Source: Aureobasidium sp. EXF-3400 | Taxonomy: Eukaryota; Ascomycota; Dothideomycetes; Dothideales; Saccotheciaceae | Direction: 5' to 3' | Length of the DNA stretch: 13,455 nt | Assembly (NCBI GenBank): GCA_024195585.1 | Contig: SWBL01000651.1 | Span: 1-13,455, forward strand | Shown here: positions 1 through 7,134 of the stretch, piece by piece | Layout of the letters: the number at the start of each line of letters is the position of its first letter | How positions within the stretch are numbered: position 1 is the first letter of the stretch | Translations under genes and position numbers: made by a program | The notes under the pieces: generated by a model | What the model was told of the DNA's origin: nothing | The model's database searches: none | What the model saw: the letters and a program-made list of their open reading frames with translations, nothing else

Positions 1-343
1 GAGGGTAGGGTAGCCCTCGACACCGTGGTCACGGCAGAGGTCGGCCTCCTCGGTGCAGTCAATCTTGGCCAGGGCAATGTTCTTCTCCTTGAGGGTTGTG
101 GCGGCCTCCTCGTACTCGGGTGCGAGAGCCTTGCAGTGTCCGCACCAGGGGGCGAAGACTGGAGCATGTTGTCAGATGTGTGCTGGTAGTGTACTGGTCC
201 AGGAAGCGGTGCTTACACTCTGCGAGGACGAGGTCGTTCTCCTCGACGAAACCCTTGAAGGTATCCGTCTTAAGGTCGACAACGTCGGAAGCGGCGGCCA
301 GGGCGGCTGCGCCGAGCAGACCTAGAGCTGCGAAGTTGCGCAT
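1..343 (-). CDS. pdiA: Protein disulfide isomerase, N-terminal part (gene continues past the left edge)
   Basis: This is the 5' end of an ER thiol oxidoreductase that forms and isomerises disulfides in secretory proteins. The ATG is at 343. Exon 1 is 343-217 and ends in phase 1. A 58-nt intron (216-159, donor GTAAGC, branch-like CTGAC, acceptor CCAG) follows, and exon 2 runs from 158 off the window. The 94 visible residues start with a hydrophobic signal peptide ([19 protein letters not shown]). The first thioredoxin fold follows, and splicing creates [10 protein letters not shown], so the CGHC active site is at about residues 48-51. After it come [10 protein letters not shown] and [11 protein letters not shown], both typical of PDI a-domains. 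The second CGHC domain and the ER-retention tail expected of the family lie outside the window. An upstream in-frame stretch starts only at TTG, so 343 is the supported start. A smaller one-domain PDI cannot be excluded from this piece. The symbol follows Aspergillus use. Confidence 0.93.
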
Positions 344-497
344 TGTGATGTGATGTGTGAAAAGGTGAAAGAGCGAGAGACAGATCAAGGGACAAGCACA
401 GAATGTAAAAGTGCAATGTCTGGAGAATGCTTCTTGAGGAAGTTCGAGTCAAAGGAGACAGATCACCTTGAATATGCTTGCTAAGCCGGCGAAGCGA

Positions 498-508
498 CCA
501 ACTGGCCT
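498..508. promoter_or_regulatory. Candidate UPR element upstream of PDI
   Basis: CCAACTGGCCT matches 10 of 11 positions of the Aspergillus HacA-type consensus as I remember it (CANRNTGKCCT), with a mismatch at position 2. It lies 155 bp upstream of the PDI ATG. PDI genes are standard HacA targets, so the position makes sense. A single degenerate match is weak evidence. Confidence 0.25.
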
Positions 509-612
509 CTGAACGCGAAGCTTCAACCCCGCCTTCCTTTCAAAACTTGCCCCTTGTTTCAGCTCTCTCTAGGCTGTGAACTTCAATCTATTTCATGCCT
601 CGATATTGCCTT

Positions 613-632
613 GGCTATAGACAGCTATAGCC
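613..632. repeat. Perfect 8-bp inverted repeat with 4-nt spacer
   Basis: GGCTATAG, then ACAG, then CTATAGCC. The arms are exact reverse complements. It lies about 270 bp upstream of the PDI ATG in non-coding DNA. It could be a dimeric transcription-factor site or a small hairpin. I do not recognise the motif. Confidence 0.6.
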
Positions 633-745
633 TCGTGTCCTTTACCGAGCAAGACTTCATCTGACCATTGTACAAGAGCAATGAGTCTATCTGCCAAATC
701 AGCATGCTGTCTAACAAGAAAGGGGTATCTGAATTAAAGAAACAT

Positions 746-781
746 TTATCTGCTCTTTATCGGATGCGGTCGTCCCGATAA
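746..781. promoter_or_regulatory. GATA-motif cluster with 7-bp inverted repeat
   Basis: Three HGATAR motifs fall within 36 bp: AGATAA (746-751, minus), CGATAA (757-762, minus) and CGATAA (776-781, plus). The last two form an inverted repeat, TTATCGG (757-763) and CCGATAA (775-781), with an 11-nt gap. The patch sits about 400 bp upstream of PDI and about 90 bp past the noxR stop. Paired GATA motifs are how AreA/SreA-type factors often bind, but function here is inferred. Confidence 0.35.
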
Positions 782-868
782 GCAACATGCCGCGGACCTA
801 AGAAGCGGAAAGTCCAGAACACAACCATCAGCTCTCACAACCACCATCACCATCACACTCGACAAGAC

Positions 869-2737
869 CTACAGCTCCTGCACCCAAACTTCCATCTTAC
901 CCATCTCCACTCCTTCTTTACTTGCCTGTTCTTTAGCAGTCGTCGTCAACATTTCCAAGTCATCTTCATCCCCCATGGTAACCATATCTCCCTCTTCATC
1001 TTTCATTTTCAACTTGAAGCTTTCTTTGTCCGCATATCCGAATTTCTTGCGTATCTGTTCTACAAAGGCGTCGTAGGAGACGTCTGGTTGTATCATGACG
1101 TAGCGTGTATCTTGTGCAAACACCTTTACGCGTATCTTGCGAAGCGTGGGAAGAGTAGGTTGTGGTGCTGATAGGACGGTATGTGTGATTTCGTAGGGTA
1201 GTGCGTTTGTGATTGTGGTCTGGAGGAGAGCTTGGAGAGTGGGATCGTCTTTGAAGGATGTTTGGGTGTCTTTTGCTTCTTCGTTGGATGTCTCGTCTTC
1301 TTCGGCGATGGACCGCGGATACTCGCGTAAAGATTGGCCTCCTGATCGCGTGCGTTGATGATTGAATGATATCGGTTGTAGTTTCTCAGGCTTGGAGAGT
1401 GCTTGTTGTACAGCTGTAGCCACCGTGTCTGGCGTATACACATCCGGTCGCAAAATGTGTGTATCATCATTTGTCTGGTAAGAATCCGAATATCGGTCAT
1501 TCTCTAGTCTTCTCGGTGGATTTGAACGTGAAGATTGCGCATCTCGTGCTCTAGGTCTCTCTGAAGCAGATCTCTGGGTACCTAAACGTGGTTTCTCTAT
1601 CACAAGACTCGTCGTTGACGAAGACGCTTGCTCGAAAGCAGCAAGCCCAAGATCCAGTTTGGCTGGTTTAGATATTGATGGGCGGCTTTGATGCATTCCT
1701 GTTGGTAAACTTGCTGTGCTTTCGGCCGATCTGCGTTTGGTATGTGTCGTTGCCGCCAGGGCTGCCCTCTCAGCTTCAGGCGGTGGAGTTGGTGGGAACA
1801 TGTTTCTCTGGATAGGTGGTTCAGACTGTTGACGTGAGCGGCTTGCAAGACCCGGTCTTACGAGGTTTATAGCTGCATATGATAGCTTCTCCTCAGGACG
1901 ATCGTCCACAGCAAAGCTAGAGGCAGTCAGGTTACGTCGGTTACTCAGATAAACCTGGTTAGATCGATCTTGGGCCCGAACCAGGGTCGACGTTCCAAGG
2001 TAGTTCTTGGACTTGATGTTTTTGACTTTCGCTTCGTTTGGTCTGTACAATATGCCAACTGGTATTGAAAAGACAGTATAGCCCTGATTACTGTCAGAAA
2101 TGTCGAAAGACGCTCTGCTATCAAAGACTTACCTCAGCTTGTTCACGTATTGCTTCATCAATGACATCGTGATCCGGTACAGCTTTCTCCTTGGACGCAT
2201 AGAACAAATCCTGCAGACCAGCACTCCGCTGCTGAAGATAGATATAGCAGAGACCACGATTGAAGAGCGCCTCGCACGAATGAAGTTTGAATTTGAGACC
2301 CAATTGGTCATAGTCAATCCATCGATTACCTCGGAGGTAGAGCAATGTGTCGTTGAAATTGGCTAGAGCCTCTTCGAAATCGCCGAGAAGAAAGTTTGAA
2401 ACACCCTGTTGGAAGTAGGCTATTGCCATGTACTGGTCGAAGTGGACCGCTCTCTGATAACATTGGACCTGTGACGTTTATGAGCACTGATCAGGAGGAC
2501 ACAGCAGAGCATGATTCCTTACAGCCTGAGCATGTTCTCCTAGTGTCGCATGTATCACGGCGCAATTGAAGAGTATCTTTGACGTATCTGCGACCGTCAT
2601 GAATGCTCGGAGAGCAGCATCATATTCGTTGTAGTCGTAATGCTCCAATGCTCGTACCCATGTCTCAATCTCCTTAATCGACTATCAGCAGTGACTATCT
2701 CGAGCAAGACATGATGACTTACTTGTTTGAGTGACAT
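869..2737 (-). CDS. noxR: NADPH oxidase regulator NoxR (p67phox-like)
   Basis: NoxR is the cytosolic activator that, with Rac GTPase, switches on fungal NoxA/NoxB to make superoxide for hyphal tip growth, sexual development and infection structures. Exons are 2737-2723, 2672-2523, 2468-2133 and 2083-869. Introns are 50, 54 and 49 nt, each with a GTAAG donor and an AG acceptor. The product is 571 residues. Residues 1-167 are TPR helices (MSLKQEIETWVRALEHYDY; LFNCAVIHATLGEHAQA; MAIAYFQQGVSNFLLGDFEEA), the Rac-binding module in p67phox. Residues about 179-200 (LYRPNEAKVKNIKSKNYLG) match the p67phox activation segment after the TPRs. The middle is Ser/Pro-rich and probably disordered. Residues about 481-571 are a PB1 domain with an acidic OPCA motif (KDEEGDMVTMGDEDDLEML), which in this family contacts Cdc24 or Bem1-type scaffolds. 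As expected for fungal NoxR, no SH3 domain is seen. The first exon encodes only five residues, so simple ORF searches miss the true start. Confidence 0.95.
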
Positions 2738-3483
2738 GGCTAGAGAAGAGAGGCACAATCTGTTCTACTGACAATGATACTAATCCCCGCTCATATGGAT
2801 ATGGTTGCTTGATAATTGACTGTTGTAATAAGACAGAAGACCCGACTGGTAGGAATACGCGCTTTCCTGGTCACAAATTGAGAAGGAGATGCGCGTGCAG
2901 TGCTTGAATAGACAATTGAGGAGAGACACAGACCTACATGGACAATCAGGGGATATAACATGCAGCTGTGAGCAGACCAAGAACAGTGTGCTACACGGAA
3001 AAGCGTGGGGTACTTGGGCGCTTGAGCGGGCGATCGCATTGGCTGGAAAGCGTCGAGAGACCAATCACGGAAACAAATGATGCACTTGGCGAGGATGCAT
3101 ATCATGCAGGTCGACTCGGTTGGTGGGCGGCGCTTACAACGGACATATCAGTACATCAAAGTGCGTGAAGAAGTCGAGTCGAGGTGAATAGTTTCAGCTC
3201 AAGACACTTGGCTGGCTTCGGATCCAAAGCGACCGTCCAATTGTCTGTCACATCTTCGTATCAATTGGTGTGATTCGTGGACACCAACATCTTCTTTCGA
3301 AGATGAATTTCCACAACAACGAAGTCGGTGTGTTTCCCAGACGGAGGTGTCCTGTCGGCGTTGGGTTAATGCTGTGTTGGCATTGTCATAACTCGTGATT
3401 CCAAGACAGTAAGATCGAGTGTCCTGCAGACATACTCAGTGCAAGCGCATAATTACATGAGACTCTCATCTCTTTGCGACAGC
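2738..3483. other. Intergenic: noxR promoter and SOD1-chaperone 3' flank
   Basis: These 746 bases lie between two minus-strand genes. Short ORFs occur on both strands, but none has recognisable protein character or plausible splice extensions. Visible elements: two CCAAT boxes in opposite orientation (ATTGG at 3038-3042 next to the palindrome GCGATCGC at 3030-3037, and CCAAT at 3061-3065) about 300 bp upstream of noxR; an 8-bp inverted repeat TCGACTCG/CGAGTCGA (3111-3118 and 3175-3182); and a compact hairpin at 3288-3305. Confidence 0.65.
3288..3305 (-). repeat. Perfect 7-bp hairpin with GAAA loop on the minus strand
   Basis: On the minus strand the sequence reads CATCTTC-GAAA-GAAGATG: a 7-bp perfect stem closed by a GNRA-type tetraloop. 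It starts 179 nt after the chaperone stop codon, so it could lie in that gene's 3' UTR. It could equally be an untranscribed palindrome in the noxR promoter. Confidence 0.5.
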
Positions 3484-4277
3484 TTAGAGCATGCCCTTTC
3501 CGACTTGCTCCGTCCTCTCTTCCCACACAGTTTTGCCCGAGCACGAGCAGACAGTCTTGTCATTGTCCCAGACGCCGGCACTTCTTGCAATGACGCCTAC
3601 AAGAGTGTCAGGGTCCTCTTTGTCAAACTTGCCATCTTGCTGTTTAGAGACGACTATGCTGCGGCCGATCATCTCCCAAATTTGGATAGGCTTGTCGAGG
3701 AAGACAGAAGCAATACCACTCTTGTTGACCTCGACAGTACCAAAGACACCTCTAGCAGACTGGGGCTTACCCTCCTCTTTGGCACGCAGCATATCCCAGA
3801 TTCCTCCAGTGTTCTCAGCGCCGCGCGAGATGTCGCCAGTCTCACGAACGGTCGCGTGATATGTACCAGGAGAGAGACCACGAATGGAAAGATCGATGAT
3901 GGTCATGTTGGAAGCGACCTGAACCATGCGAATCAGGCCGCGCACCTGGTCCTTCACAGATGAAGAGTGTGTTTCGAGGATGCAGACGGCAGCACTTTCG
4001 GACTTGCCCGAGCCTCGCAAGATGGCATCGCGACCGGTATCCTGGATGGCGGCAACGATGGCTGAAGGGGCAGCAGTACCGTTTACTGAGATGAGCTGGT
4101 TGGGTAGGTCGGCCGAAACATTTTGGATGCCTTGTATTCGTGTTAGAAAGAGAGGAAGTATATGGAGGGGTAGCGAGAGCATATACCGGGAAGCTTGTAC
4201 AAGGACGTTGACACGTCTTTGATGCACGATTCACAGCTGAGAGGCACTGCGAAGGTTGTTTCGAACGGAGGAATCAT
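3484..4277 (-). CDS. ccs1: Copper chaperone for Cu/Zn superoxide dismutase
   Basis: This protein delivers copper to, and oxidises the disulfide of, Cu/Zn superoxide dismutase in the cytosol and the mitochondrial intermembrane space. Exon 1 is 4277-4187 and exon 2 is 4130-3484. The 56-nt intron has donor GTATAT, branch CTAAC and acceptor AAG. The product is 245 residues. Domain I (about 1-75) is an Atx1-like heavy-metal fold with the copper site LSCESC (C15, C18), followed by NVSADLPNQLISV and APSAIVAAIQDTGRDAI. Domain II (about 80-215) is SOD-like (GLIRMVQV, LSIRGLSPGTYHATVRETG, GVFGTVEVNKSG, IGRSIVVSK). Domain III carries the second copper site CSC (C225, C227) in VCSCSGKTVWEERTEQ. All three copper-transfer elements are intact. 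The gene is divergent from uL13m, with 347 bp between start codons. The symbol follows yeast CCS1/LYS7. Confidence 0.95.
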
Positions 4278-4624
4278 GGCGGTATATATGTGATATCAGA
4301 CAGATCTATGCAGGGACAAGAAGACAACATGATGGATGGTCTCTCTATAATGGCAAGAGAGCGAGCCGGTTGCGCCTTCCGTGATTTCAAAGCGGCCGGC
4401 CTGCGGTCTTGGCACATCTTTTGTCCATCGAGATTGAATTGACTGCGACTATCGCTTTGGGAAGGCATCGCAACACACACATCGCGCTATTTCTCTGTCG
4501 CCATCGAGCATACAACTTTTCGAACTCCTCCGATCCATTTCCGCAGATAACTGCCGTCTCCTCACCGCGCGTCTGCACCCTCACCGAAACACCACCCAGG
4601 CCACCGAGCCTTCACCAATTCACA
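4278..4624. promoter_or_regulatory. Divergent promoter of ccs1 and uL13m
   Basis: A single 347-bp region must serve both genes. It contains GGCCGGCC (4394-4401) near the middle, inside CGGCCGGCCTGCGG. The last 100 bp before the uL13m ATG are C/T-rich on the plus strand, as in fungal 5' UTRs, and the start context is CACAATG. The TATATA at 4282-4287 is too close to the ccs1 ATG to act as a normal TATA box. No clear copper-response element was found. Confidence 0.55.
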
Positions 4625-5240
4625 ATGTCGCAATACGTCGGAAAGGTACACACCACTGCCCCGGGAAAATAAGACACAAGAAAAGCAAGGAGCTGAGAAG
4701 AAACAGACAAACCTCGCCTACTCGCGCGCATGGCACCTCATCGACGTGGGCGCTGACTCCCGTCCCCTCGGCCGCATCGCCTCGCAAATCGCCATTACCC
4801 TCATGGGCAAGCACAAGCCCATCTGGGACCCTTCAACCGACTGCGGAGACTACGTTGTTGCCGTCGGTCTGCACGACCTGCACACCACCGGAAAGAAGCG
4901 TTATCAGAAAAAGTACTACAGCCACACCACCCGTCCTGGTAGCTTGAAGGAGATTACTATGGATCGCATGATGGAGAAGTGGGGTGGTTCAGAGGTCTTG
5001 AGGAGAGCTGTTAGGGGTATGCTGCCCAAGAACAGACTTAGAGATGACCGTATGGCTAGACTGAAGAGTAAGTCCTTGCTTGAAAGCACGAGGACGTGAC
5101 ATTTTCTAACCACTATCTTTGCAGTGTTCGAGGGCGTCGCTCACCCCTACAAACAAAACATTATCAAGGACTACACTCGTCCTTCAATAGCACAGCAGCC
5201 TGAGGTCAAGGTTGCCTTTGCCCAGCAGAAGCAGCAATAA
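4625..5240 (+). CDS. mrpl23: Mitochondrial large-subunit ribosomal protein uL13m
   Basis: This is a component of the 54S subunit of the mitochondrial ribosome (bacterial L13 family, yeast Mrpl23). Exons are 4625-4645, 4707-5067 and 5125-5240. Introns are 61 and 57 nt, the second with branch CTAAC and acceptor GCAG. The product is 165 residues. The first exon encodes only MSQYVGK, and splicing joins it to TNLAYSRAWHLIDVGADSRP. L13 hallmarks are LGRIASQIAITLMGKHKP, DCGDYVV, HTTRPGSLKE, RRAVRGMLPKNRLRD and, across the last junction, KMFEGVAHPY. The protein is slightly longer than bacterial L13 (about 142), with a C-terminal tail typical of mitochondrial versions (RPSIAQQPEVKVAFAQQKQQ). It has no obvious cleavable presequence. 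The highly basic centre suits rRNA binding. It converges on uricase, with 237 bp between stop codons and nothing recognisable in that gap. Confidence 0.95.
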
Positions 5241-5477
5241 TCGCATTGCACCTTGTATCATTTAGCATCGACTTTTCTTCACGGCGTTCAAGGAAAAATC
5301 TTCGACTTGGGGTGTTGATTGGTTTGTTTAAATTTTTCCTTTCTTGTATCAGAAACCATGTAGATATAACCGCGCTGTATTGTCAGCCCACTTTTAACGC
5401 CCAGCACAAAAAATTATATATCATCCTTCATATCGTGAATAACCCTCTATAGCTCCTAGCTTCAATCCATGGTCAAT

Positions 5478-6443
5478 CTATAGCTTGGCCTTGGGATCCT
5501 TTCTCGAGACACGGCAGTGGATCAGACCGTTGGGGTCGCTTTGAGGAGCGTAAACCTCAGCGTCCTTGCCGTTGTTCTTCAAGCCCTTGAACCAACTGAG
5601 GTCAACCTCAAAGTAGTGCTTGTTGGGCAGAGTGTACTCGATATCCGTTGTGTCAGGGGCAGCAACAAGGATCTGGTTGCACATGTTGTACATAGTTGCT
5701 TGCACACTAGGACTGTTCTCCTTTGCGAATGTGTCGATGGTAATCTGTCTAGCAGCCTCATAGCACTTGTTGAACTTGTCCTGCTCCTTGCGGACCTGCT
5801 CGACATTCTTGAATTGCTTCCATTGCCACGAGTTCTGGACTTCGGTGCTGAGGATGCGGTCCCAGGTTTCGGGAAGTCTGGTGTACTCGTCTCTGTGGAA
5901 GCCGTAGAAGGCAGAGCCGGTGCTCTTGAGAACCAGGAGGCCGTCAATGCCGGACTTGACGGTGATGCCTTGGCCGCGTCTTGCGACGACCTCGACGGTG
6001 CGCTTGTCGGTACCGTCGCGGAGGAAAGAGTGAGGGTGGGCCTTGCCGTCAACGGTCATGCGACTCCAGCGGGAAACGATGATTTTGACGTGTGCGACGT
6101 GAATGTGGCTGTAAGTGTCGATAAAGTGTTGGCCGAGAATGGAAGCGAAGAGCTCAGGAGGGTCGACAGGGTTCTGTTTGGCAAGTACGTAGACGGTCTG
6201 CTTCTGGGTATCGGTTGCGACGACGGGCGAGTTGTCTGCCTTTGTGTAGCTGCAGCTCGTCAGGAAATTGTACAAAACACCTTGATGTTTTGGTGCGACT
6301 TACGACTCCTCGATATCACCCTCGAGAAGAGTGCAGACGGTCATCTCGGTGACGTGCTGGACACCGTTCTCCTCACGACGGACCTTGAACAGGCGGACAT
6401 TGTCCTTGCCGTAGCGTGCGTAGCTGAGTTGGGAATGGGACAT
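5478..6443 (-). CDS. uaZ: Urate oxidase (uricase), peroxisomal
   Basis: Uricase oxidises urate with O2 to 5-hydroxyisourate and H2O2 in peroxisomes, so that fungi can use purines as nitrogen. Exon 1 is 6443-6304 and exon 2 is 6249-5478. The 54-nt intron has donor GTAAGT, a branch-like CTGAC and acceptor GCAG. The product is 303 residues, the normal fungal length. Compared with remembered Aspergillus flavus numbering (K10, T57, F159, R176, Q228, N254, H256), the equivalents K13, T59, F161, R178, Q230, N256 and H258 are all present, so the enzyme should be active. Family signatures include YTKADNS, QNPVDPPELF, HSFLRD, TWDRILST, SVQATMYNMCNQIL and LPNKHYFEVDLSW. The C-terminus is AKL, a PTS1 peroxisomal signal. 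An upstream in-frame stretch has no ATG, so 6443 is the start. The promoter carries a perfect UaY-type site and GATA motifs. The symbol follows A. nidulans. Confidence 0.97.
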
Positions 6444-6518
6444 GTTTGCAGAGATGCTGTGGTAGAAGAATAGAAAGGTATGTGGAGAAGCGGATGAGAT
6501 GATTCTTGAAGAATGCAA

Positions 6519-6612
6519 CGATAGATATAGGCTGGCTACTAATGACTACAGACCAGAAACAAGACGATGGGGAGGATCAGGTAGATATAAAGATGGGCGA
6601 TAGAGCTTATCA
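6519..6612. promoter_or_regulatory. GATA (AreA-type) motifs upstream of uaZ
   Basis: HGATAR matches are CGATAG at 6519-6524 (plus), CGATAG at 6598-6603 (plus) and TGATAA at 6607-6612 (minus). The last two are only 3 bp apart. A fourth, CGATAG at 6675-6680 (minus), overlaps the UaY site. Purine catabolic genes in Aspergillus need AreA as well as the pathway activator, and closely spaced GATA pairs are typical of such promoters. The short motif is common by chance, so clustering and gene identity carry the argument. Confidence 0.5.
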
Positions 6613-6677
6613 CTTGTTCTGGGCGGGTGCGCCCGCAGAGAGTAACGGGATTTGAAGTACCTGGCCGGCCCAGTCTA

Positions 6678-6691
6678 TCGGCGATGGCCGA
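6678..6691. promoter_or_regulatory. UaY-type binding site (TCGG-N6-CCGA)
   Basis: TCGGCGATGGCCGA is an exact match to the palindromic site of UaY, the Zn2Cys6 activator of the A. nidulans purine pathway (same half-site spacing as yeast Ppr1). It lies 235 bp upstream of the uricase ATG, a normal activator distance, and overlaps a GATA motif. Uricase is a classic UaY target, so motif and gene support each other. Confidence 0.75.
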
Positions 6692-7055
6692 CGTGAACAG
6701 GTGGGAGCGTCCGGTCGACAGACAATTGTATCCGACAGCGGCGAAGCAATCGTGAAGAGTGGAGAATGTCAGGAGATGATCAATCCCATGATGGTTCAGA
6801 GTACAAAAACTTCAGACAAGAAATGTAGAAGGAAGGTGTGACGATGGCAGTGGAGAAGGGGTTCGCCGAAGAGAAGTCGCGGCCTGGCGGGGACAGCAGC
6901 AGAAAGAGTGGAGAGTTGGAGGCTCGAAACACCAAATGCTGAAACAGCCTTGGCGCCTGTACATCATTGCATCAACACCAACACTCGATAGTCAGTAGCT
7001 AGCAGTTGACATTGCCGTCGTCGCATACAGACATCTTCCCATCTGGACGGAGCCG

Positions 7056-7133
7056 ATGCGCTCTCTGGACTCCGTAGCTGCCGCTGCCGGCTCTCGACAC
7101 ACACACCCCATGACTAGACAGACGTGGTCGTAG
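7056..7133 (+). promoter_or_regulatory. Upstream ORF abutting the Rictor start codon
   Basis: An ATG at 7056 opens 25 codons ending in TAG at 7131-7133, with one nucleotide (T) before the main ATG at 7135. A second in-frame ATG at 7110 (encoded peptide MTRQTWS) has C at -3, a weak context, which may allow leaky scanning. The frame differs from the main ORF. If the transcript includes this leader, it should reduce or regulate Rictor translation. The transcription start is unknown. Confidence 0.5.
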
Positions 7134-7134
7134 T

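Larger units (their letters stand above)
344..868. other. Intergenic: PDI promoter and noxR 3' flank
   Basis: These 525 bases lie between the PDI start and the noxR stop, both on the minus strand. No credible coding exon was seen. The region holds an 8-bp perfect inverted repeat (613-632), a three-GATA patch with a 7-bp inverted repeat (746-781) and a near match to a fungal unfolded-protein-response element (498-508). The noxR-proximal end (about 841-858) is a CCA/TCA low-complexity stretch, probably 3' UTR. Confidence 0.7.
6444..7134. promoter_or_regulatory. Divergent promoter of uaZ and the Rictor gene
   Basis: These 691 bases hold both promoters and 5' leaders. Sites are concentrated on the uricase side (6519-6691): four GATA motifs, a UaY site, the palindrome GGCCGGCC (6663-6670) and a GC-rich inverted repeat GCGGG-TGCG-CCCGC (6623-6636). 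The Rictor side carries upstream ORFs at 6936-6998 (20 codons) and 7056-7133. No additional protein gene was recognised. Confidence 0.7.

Noticed and set aside
344..388. Upstream N-terminal extension of PDI
   Set aside because: It starts at TTG, and the ATG at 343 gives a textbook signal peptide.
841..858. CCA/TCA tandem pattern considered as a microsatellite of interest
   Set aside because: It is too short and imperfect, and ordinary for a fungal 3' UTR.
2780..3168. Several overlapping 60-100 codon ORFs on both strands between noxR and ccs1, considered as a small gene
   Set aside because: There is no conserved-looking sequence and no consistent splice-linked frame. The mix of frames on both strands is what random non-coding DNA gives.
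3439..3963. 174-codon plus-strand ORF overlapping the 3' half of the SOD1 chaperone
   Set aside because: It is the complement of a well-identified conserved gene and has no domain of its own.
4282..4287. TATATA considered as the ccs1 TATA box
   Set aside because: It lies within 10 bp of the start codon, leaving no room for a transcription start downstream.
5517..6473. 318-codon plus-strand ORF antisense to the whole uricase gene, intron included
   Set aside because: The peptide is low-complexity (Val/Leu/Ala/Asp-rich) with no domain. Long antisense frames are expected opposite codon-biased fungal genes, and the uricase on the other strand is unmistakable.
6444..6518. Possible N-terminal extension of uricase (HSSRIISSASPHTFLFFYHS), considered as an alternative targeting form
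   Set aside because: The in-frame extension begins at TTG, not ATG. The conserved fungal uricase N-terminus fits the ATG at 6443.
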